Assembly: GCA_003024785.1 (NCBI GenBank)
Contig: PUQB01000318.1
Location: forward strand, 186,001 to 250,000
DNA: 64,000 bases
Direction: 5' to 3'
From: Selaginella tamariscina
Taxonomy: Eukaryota > Streptophyta > Lycopodiopsida > Selaginellales > Selaginellaceae
In this document: in pieces, positions 58,901 to 64,000 of the stretch
Layout of the letters: each line of letters begins with the position of its first letter
Position numbering within the stretch: position 1 is the stretch's first letter
Position numbers and translations under genes: made by a program
The notes under the pieces: model-generated
Databases searched by the model: none
Told to the model about the DNA's origin: nothing
The model's input: the letters and a program-made list of their open reading frames with translations, nothing else

Positions 58901-58983
58901 GACCGGAAGTTATCTCGAGGAGTACAGAACATTTGCACACTCCATTACCCATGGAAACATCAATAGAAGATGAAGAAACTTGA
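55963..58983 (+). CDS. ParB-like domain plus DNA methyltransferase-like protein (multi-exon, frame-damaged)
   Basis: A possible first exon starts at 55,963 (ATGGAGTCGTCG.., donor GGTAAG at 55,986). An unassigned N-terminal region of about 250 residues lies at 56,120-56,893. Next, at about 56,880-57,360, is a ParB-like domain with YYIISGQHTITAAQRLL (Gly-Gln-His core). An intron is likely at 57,363-57,426; a Lys-rich linker follows. From about 57,800 the protein resembles beta-class N6-A/N4-C methyltransferases in order: LFVMDRR where DPPY is expected (58,158-58,180), an intron at 58,267-58,318, ILAHVTD strand, then WVFDYCTRGSVLKE..VFAVEKD in the place of the FxGxG motif (about 58,640-58,735), then an acidic tail. 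Both catalytic motifs are altered and at least three frame breaks occur, so it is probably inactive here or carries assembly errors. ParB-methyltransferase pairing is well known in phages and bacterial mobile elements. Confidence 0.6.
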
Positions 58984-59400
58984 ACCATCTCACAAGCGGC
59001 TTAGACCTTCTTCGCCTCACTCAGAAGGTAATAGCGAAGAAGAATTGTTAATGAATTGTTAGAGTGACGAATAGTTGTAAATGAGTGTAACATAAGGCAT
59101 TTTTGTATATTTCTTTTATATTTGTACAGAAAATAAATTCTCAAGGATTAATGAAGCTTTTAGTTCAAACATGGGTCACACATTAACAAGGTAAATAATA
59201 TACCTTGATAATTTTAAGGTCAGCTAATTATCATTTTGCAGATGTAATGAAAATTGAGAACATGGATTTTCAGCATTGCATGAGGTAAGAGAGGGGTTTG
59301 GCGACAATTTCTTGTGCCACATGTCAGAATGACAGAGTTCATGCAGGAAATGGATAATAATGCAGCTCAAAACATCGTTACCATGGGGGCCACTTCAGTT
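58984..59400. other. Intergenic region, no gene seen
   Basis: AT-rich; may include the 3' end of the methyltransferase gene and the unassigned first exon of the phosphatase-like gene. Confidence 0.5.
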
Positions 59401-59417
59401 TTTCATCATCATTTTTA

Positions 59418-60250
59418 TTGGCTTCAGTTCCGAAATCAATTTCTTCAGCGCATGCAATATCTGAATCTTGTAAGGATGATGTACAATTAAATGATGAAGG
59501 GATAGGCAACGAGATAGTGGCAACGGATAAATGTGAAAGGGAGCAAACAAGTGATTTGCAAAGTATTCAAGAGGCAACGCTATCTCATGTTACTCATGGC
59601 CATATTGTGTTGTTGGATGTCAATGGTGTTCTGCTTCATCGACAAAGGCCCGAGGATAGAAAAAAGAAATCAAACAAGGAGATTTCATTCCTTGTCATGG
59701 TAAATTTCGATATGATATTATTTTTCGTCCAGGGTTGGATCGTCTCTTTCAAAAGCTTAAGGAGATGGGTGCGCTTGTGGGGATTTGGTCATGCATGCAG
59801 ATTCATAACTTAACACCGCTGTTGAATTTACTTAAGAAACATTGTAGTGTTGCAGAAGAGGTGATTCGTAAAGATTGGATTTTTGACCAGCGAATGTGTT
59901 ATAAACCTCTCGAATTTCACAATATAAGAAAGGAAAGCAAGCCATACTTCTTCAAGAATGAAAGAATAATTGGGACTCATGGGGAGATCAGTCGCTTAAG
60001 GATAATGAAGAATGCACATATCTTAGTAGTAGACGACTCTCCTCAGAAGGCTATGCTCAACCAAAACATTGCTTGTATTCATCCAATCACTTTCGATCCA
60101 TATTCTGATACCGATATCATGGATGAGCTAGTGAACTACTTGGATACGTGCCTCAGAAAGAAGAATCTCGAAAATTTTTGTGAGCAGTATCCACCGTATC
60201 ATACATTTCCTGAAGCTTTTCTTTCTCGTGATTTGAATTTTATAAAATGA
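59418..60250 (+). CDS. FCP1/SCP-like (HAD) phosphatase-domain protein, 5' end unknown
   Basis: The frame from about 59,418 leads into HIVLLDVNGVLLHRQRPEDR, where DVNG takes the place of the DxDGT of FCP1/SCP phosphatases; plant members often have DLNG/DVNG. After a one-base frame change near 59,680 it goes on with FRPGLDRLF, VGIWSCM, a Cys-containing stretch, and near the end ILVVDDSPQKA, the second acidic motif of the HAD fold, then a helical C-terminus to the stop at 60,250. Known relatives are Mg-dependent phosphatases acting on nuclear protein targets such as the RNA polymerase II tail; Asn in the second motif position makes catalysis doubtful. No ATG was seen in frame near the start, so an upstream exon is likely. 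It may be a host gene next to the element or cargo. Confidence 0.65.
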
Positions 60251-60347
60251 AGGATAGCAACCGGGCGCTTTATAATATTATTCTTACGTCAGTTTTTAGA
60301 TGAGCCTTTATGCAGACCTTCTTATTACATCTTATGTATTAACAAGG

Positions 60348-60473
60348 ATGGCAACTCCCAATTGCATTCGTGAGAGTGTTAAGTGGTGGCAACAACATCA
60401 AGATATTGACCAAAATGATTTGATTAATCCGGAGAGTGATGATTTAGACAAAATAGAAGATTTTTCTGTATGA
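60348..60473 (+). CDS. Small acidic open frame (41 residues), possible last exon of the phosphatase-like gene
   Basis: It runs from ATG to TGA with SVKWWQQHQDIDQND in the middle and an acidic C-terminus. It is 98 bases after the phosphatase stop, same strand. The composition is protein-like, but there is no family match. Alternatively chance. Confidence 0.3.
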   Translation: MATPNCIRESVKWWQQHQDIDQNDLINPESDDLDKIEDFSV

Positions 60474-60779
60474 TAGGAAGAAAGTATTTATAAAAAATTA
60501 ACATGTTGATAAGAAAATGATTTCATTTGTAATTATGTTTGATAGTATTTCTTCATTATTGTAAACTATTTTTAGAATAATATGAATATTCTAAGATATT
60601 TTAGGAATATTCCTTACTAAGTAAGGTTATTGAAGGATTAATTAATTAATTAATTAATATTTAAGGCTTAATTACATATTAATTAAATGATTAATTAATA
60701 ATTAAAACTTAAGTATTAATTAGTAATTTATTTTATATTCCCATTTTCACGTATCATGCCCACTTTAGTTAACAACGTG

Positions 60780-63700
60780 CATTTCAGCATCATACCATAC
60801 TACTTAAATAATGTTTCCCAAACTTTTCCGTAAATCGAGGATCTTGATCCGAGATAATCGTTTTCGGTAGTCCACGCACTCTTACTATGTCATAGAAAAA
60901 ACAACTTTGCTATTTATTTTACATTCACCGTCTTTACATTTGGAATGAAATGAGCAACCTTTGAAAACATATCAACCAGGGAATCAAAACCATGAGATTT
61001 TGACAATCCCGTAATAAAGTCTAAAGTAACACTTTAGAATGGCTGTTCTGGAAATTAGTATATAATGCAACTTCCTAGCTCGTTTTGTGACTAACTCTTC
61101 ACTTATTGACATGTGGAGACATACTCAACAACATTTTATATCATTCCTAGAGCAAGTATCTTATACCTTCCACCATGTCCTGCTAGAAGAACATCGTGAT
61201 GTTCCCTTAACATTCTTTGCCTCCATGTCCTTTTCTGGGACATAAAGTCTTTTCTCTTTATAATAGAAAAACCCATCTTGTACTACAAAATGTACCTGTT
61301 TGAGTACATATATTCATCTTTCCATATCTACTAGAATGTCACCATCTATTCGTATTTGATGAACATGTTTCTACTCTAAGACGCTTGAAGACCATATTTG
61401 CTTCCCCACCGCCGTCTGAATGTTGTTGTTGTTTGCTGCTCTCCCTCCTCAACATTGGTACCAATATAATACGAAGATGACTTCTTCTACAGAGTGCATC
61501 AATTATTACATTGTTTTTCCCGCCTTATGTTTGATTTCATGTTAAAATGGAGCTAACTTCTACTATCATCTAGTATAATTTGGTAATAACTTTGGCAATG
61601 TTTCAAAGTATCTTAAAGTTACACTATCTATCCAAACCATTATACCATGACTTGGAAAATAATTGTGCCAATACTCTAAGGAAGCTAATAGCATACATTC
61701 TTTTTTTGTGAGTAGGCCATCGAGCATGCAACTTCTTCGAGAAAAAAGAATATTGAATGTCCTTCTTATTGCAATACACCACCAATCACAAAGTTGGATG
61801 CATCACACTACCTCAAATGGATCTTCAAAATTGGCAACTGCAACACATGCTCAAAAGAGATAGCTTCTTTGAGTTTCACAAATGCTCATTGGCACTCTAA
61901 AGTCCAATGCCACGGAATGTTCTTCGTGAGATCTATCAATAGCACTGCTATCTCTGAGTAATCTTTTATGAATCTATGGTAATACCCTATCAAAATAAGA
62001 AATGATTTGACTTCATGCACGTATTTCAAGATCGACCACTCAGTAATAACTTGTACCTTCTTCATATTCATTACAATTGTCCCACCTAAGATCGAGCGTC
62101 CTAAAAAATCTATCTTGGTTTAATCAAATTCATTCTTGGTTCTCCCTTAATCTTTGAAACATTTTTTTAAGTGTCTTGCATGTTCCTCAATTATTGCACT
62201 AAAAATCAGAATATCATTAATATACACCACTACGAACTCGTCTAAATACTCTAAAGACATCATCTATCATTGTGCAAAATGTTATTAAAGCATTGCACAA
62301 TCCGAATGGCATGACTAAAACTCGAACGATCCATAACACAATTGAAAAACGATTTTCTTAATATCATTCTTTGCTACCTAAATTTGATGGTACATAAATC
62401 TCAAGTCTATCCTTGAAAAATACTTCACTTTTAATAACTATCAAACAAGTCATTTACTCTTTAAGAAAGTACCTATTTTTGATGGTTATTGCATTCAATG
62501 CTCAATAATCCACACACATCCACATTGTATCATCTTTTTTCATTACAAATAGGATCGGTTGCAACAGATGATGATCGGCTAGGTTGAATATGTTTTGGCT
62601 AATCAATTCCATCAATTGTCTCTTCAATTCTATTGTCAAAGTTTTTACCTAGAGCCACAAAGGAGGCTTGCCAGGTGCCAACCCTGGAATCCCCTCTTTG
62701 GAAACACCACGGAATCTGGTAAAGTAACCCATATTAAGAAACCCAACCCTTAGGAACTTAAGCCCCTAACTGACCAAGTCCACGAACGAGGCTCACCTTG
62801 TGAATCAGGACACGCGGACTAACCGAGCTACGAGTATCGTTCCTAGCTTGGCGTGGTTGAGGCGGCCGGAGCAAGGCCTCAACCACTAGTTTTGCGGAAT
62901 GTGAACTTGGGCAACGCTTTTGAGCTTTGCAAGCAGGTTTTTGGCCAAGGAATTTGACTAACTCTTTGGAAGTGACGTACTCTCGTCACAAAGGCGCGAT
63001 CCTGCCAACGATAAGGATAGTCTAACCCAAAGGTGGACGTACCCTTGTCGTATGGTAGTTAGGGCGGCACAACAGATAGTTGCGCCATGACGACACAAGC
63101 TTAGCTGCATTAGCGAGCTCTCTTTTGAACCCAGGAAGCCTCACTACATATACCTTACCTTATTTATGTGACGGACCCCCCCCCCACCCCCCTCCCTCCC
63201 TTATTTCCTAAGTGAGTAAGTGGGCTGGCACGGAAATGCCAGCCCTTAGAGAAAATGGTTGTCCTAACCTAACCCTAAACCTAACCCCTAGGGGGCGTGG
63301 GGTTAGGGCAACCCTAACCCTTATTTTGACAAGCTATACTTTGTAATGAATCCTAACCTAAAACGTGGAGAGTTTTTAAAAGGTAAGTTCTAGCTTTGCC
63401 TAGAGTTTCCTACAAATACCTAATGACACCCGGTCGGACCATTACTAGATACCTAAGTGCACTAAACAAGCATGTTTCCTACTATATCTAATGTTCATCA
63501 CAAACTCGGTAAGTAACAACAATCAAAATCCCAAAATAAAGGGTCAAGTCATAGTAAAAACTATGACATCTACCATCTTTTGAGGATTTAACTAATAAGG
63601 GCCTCTCACCAAAGGAGAAGAACCTAGTAGAATCTTTATTTTGTGATCCATACCTCACCATAAAGGTAACTCGGGTGGTAAGTCTTATGATAACATGTCC

Positions 63701-64000
63701 TTAAATATGTTAAGACTTTCAGAATGGGACTAAGAATAAGTTCCTAACCAATCTCCTATCTTAACTTCACTGAATATTTAAACCTATTTTATAAGAAATA
63801 TGTGTTCTTAATTATGTCAAGGTAAGAAAACATAGGATTATAATCCTTATTAGTTAACATCTTCATCTTAAGCATCATTTTCTTGCCACCCTTCTTTGTT
63901 TTGAATATAATTTATTTTCTTTTATTGTAATTATCAATGTTTGATTAAACCTTATCACATTTTAGTCAAAACCACATAAAAAAACATGTATTTAAGAAAA
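60780..64000 (-). mobile_element. Decayed Ty3/gypsy chromovirus on the minus strand, running off the window, with nested solo LTR
   Basis: Reading the minus strand, 63,569-64,000 is upstream coding sequence, 62,100-62,633 is reverse transcriptase, 61,860-62,100 is the RNase H junction (resembling 28,560-28,720), about 61,100-61,400 the RNase H/integrase part, and about 60,800-60,900 the integrase core (..TIISDQDPRF-like). It is a relative of chromovirus A but far more diverged and heavily broken (dozens of changes). The solo LTR at 62,634-63,568 inserted into it later. Confidence 0.8.
62634..63568 (-). mobile_element. Solo LTR-A (minus strand)
   Basis: Minus strand TGTCATAG...TTTGACA, 935 bp, colinear with 25,434-26,358. 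The flanks TCTAT and TCTAC are a target duplication with one change. Inserted in the older gypsy relic. It has a C-rich run at about 63,176-63,200. Confidence 0.9.

Noticed and set aside
1-64000. Bacterial-type operons, ribosome binding sites, rRNA genes, riboswitches
   Set aside because: None seen; the window is eukaryotic nuclear DNA, and no rRNA sequence was recognised.

Overview
This is nuclear DNA from a land plant. The evidence is plant-type nuclear tRNA genes (Trp-CCA, Gln-TTG, Asp-GTC), a short spliced precursor of a CLE signalling peptide, GT-AG introns, chromodomain-bearing Ty3/gypsy elements (chromoviruses) with the plant initiator-Met primer site, and long AT-rich, microsatellite-rich spacers. 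CLE peptides point to a land plant. The repeat load and the transposase-like and ParB/methyltransferase genes would suit a non-flowering lineage, but the sequence does not settle this. One assembly gap (414 N) lies at 50,676-51,089.

Layout. 1-1,255: AT-rich with microsatellites. 1,256-8,600: an old, long LTR (family B, minus strand) split by a broken chromovirus with 414-bp LTRs (2,460-8,256). 8,700-9,700: a minisatellite and a direct repeat. 9,850-11,200: decayed coding-like sequence on the minus strand. 11,741-16,700: the first tRNA/CLE cassette, inverted, plus a damaged second cassette. 16,700-22,000: repeat family C split by a solo LTR-B (target duplication ATCGC), then another LTR-B. 22,500-25,100: a tRNA-Asp / tRNA-Trp / CLE / tRNA-Gln cassette holding the best-preserved CLE gene. 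25,434-33,699: a chromovirus (family A) inserted in repeat C, its 3' LTR itself split by a solo LTR-B. 33,700-36,880: repeat C, LTR-B and short tandem repeats. 36,880-44,290: a second copy of the 22.5-29.0 kb block (cassette plus 5' part of chromovirus A), cut by a minus-strand LTR-B element. 46,300-48,500: AT-rich, nothing recognised. 48,529-51,267: minus-strand transposase-like gene. 51,405-52,025 and 54,960-55,625: two arrays of a GC-rich palindrome, GGCGGGATTAATCCCGCC. 55,963-58,983: plus-strand gene with a ParB-like domain followed by a beta-class-type DNA methyltransferase fold. 59,418-60,250: FCP1/SCP-like phosphatase gene. 60,780-64,000: decayed minus-strand gypsy element holding a solo LTR-A.

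Two gene systems stand out. (1) A multicopy cassette links tRNA-Trp, a CLE precursor with one or two CLE dodecapeptides, and tRNA-Gln. At least six CLE copies or relics in different states of decay lie within 27 kb, and the cassette spread by local segmental duplication. (2) Between 48.5 and 59 kb a transposase-like gene and a ParB-methyltransferase gene diverge from each other, and each has an array of about 14 GC palindromes just upstream. This looks like a two-gene selfish element or its remains, with palindromes that may be protein-binding or methylation sites. That reading is inference; the arrays, gene orientations and motifs are seen directly.
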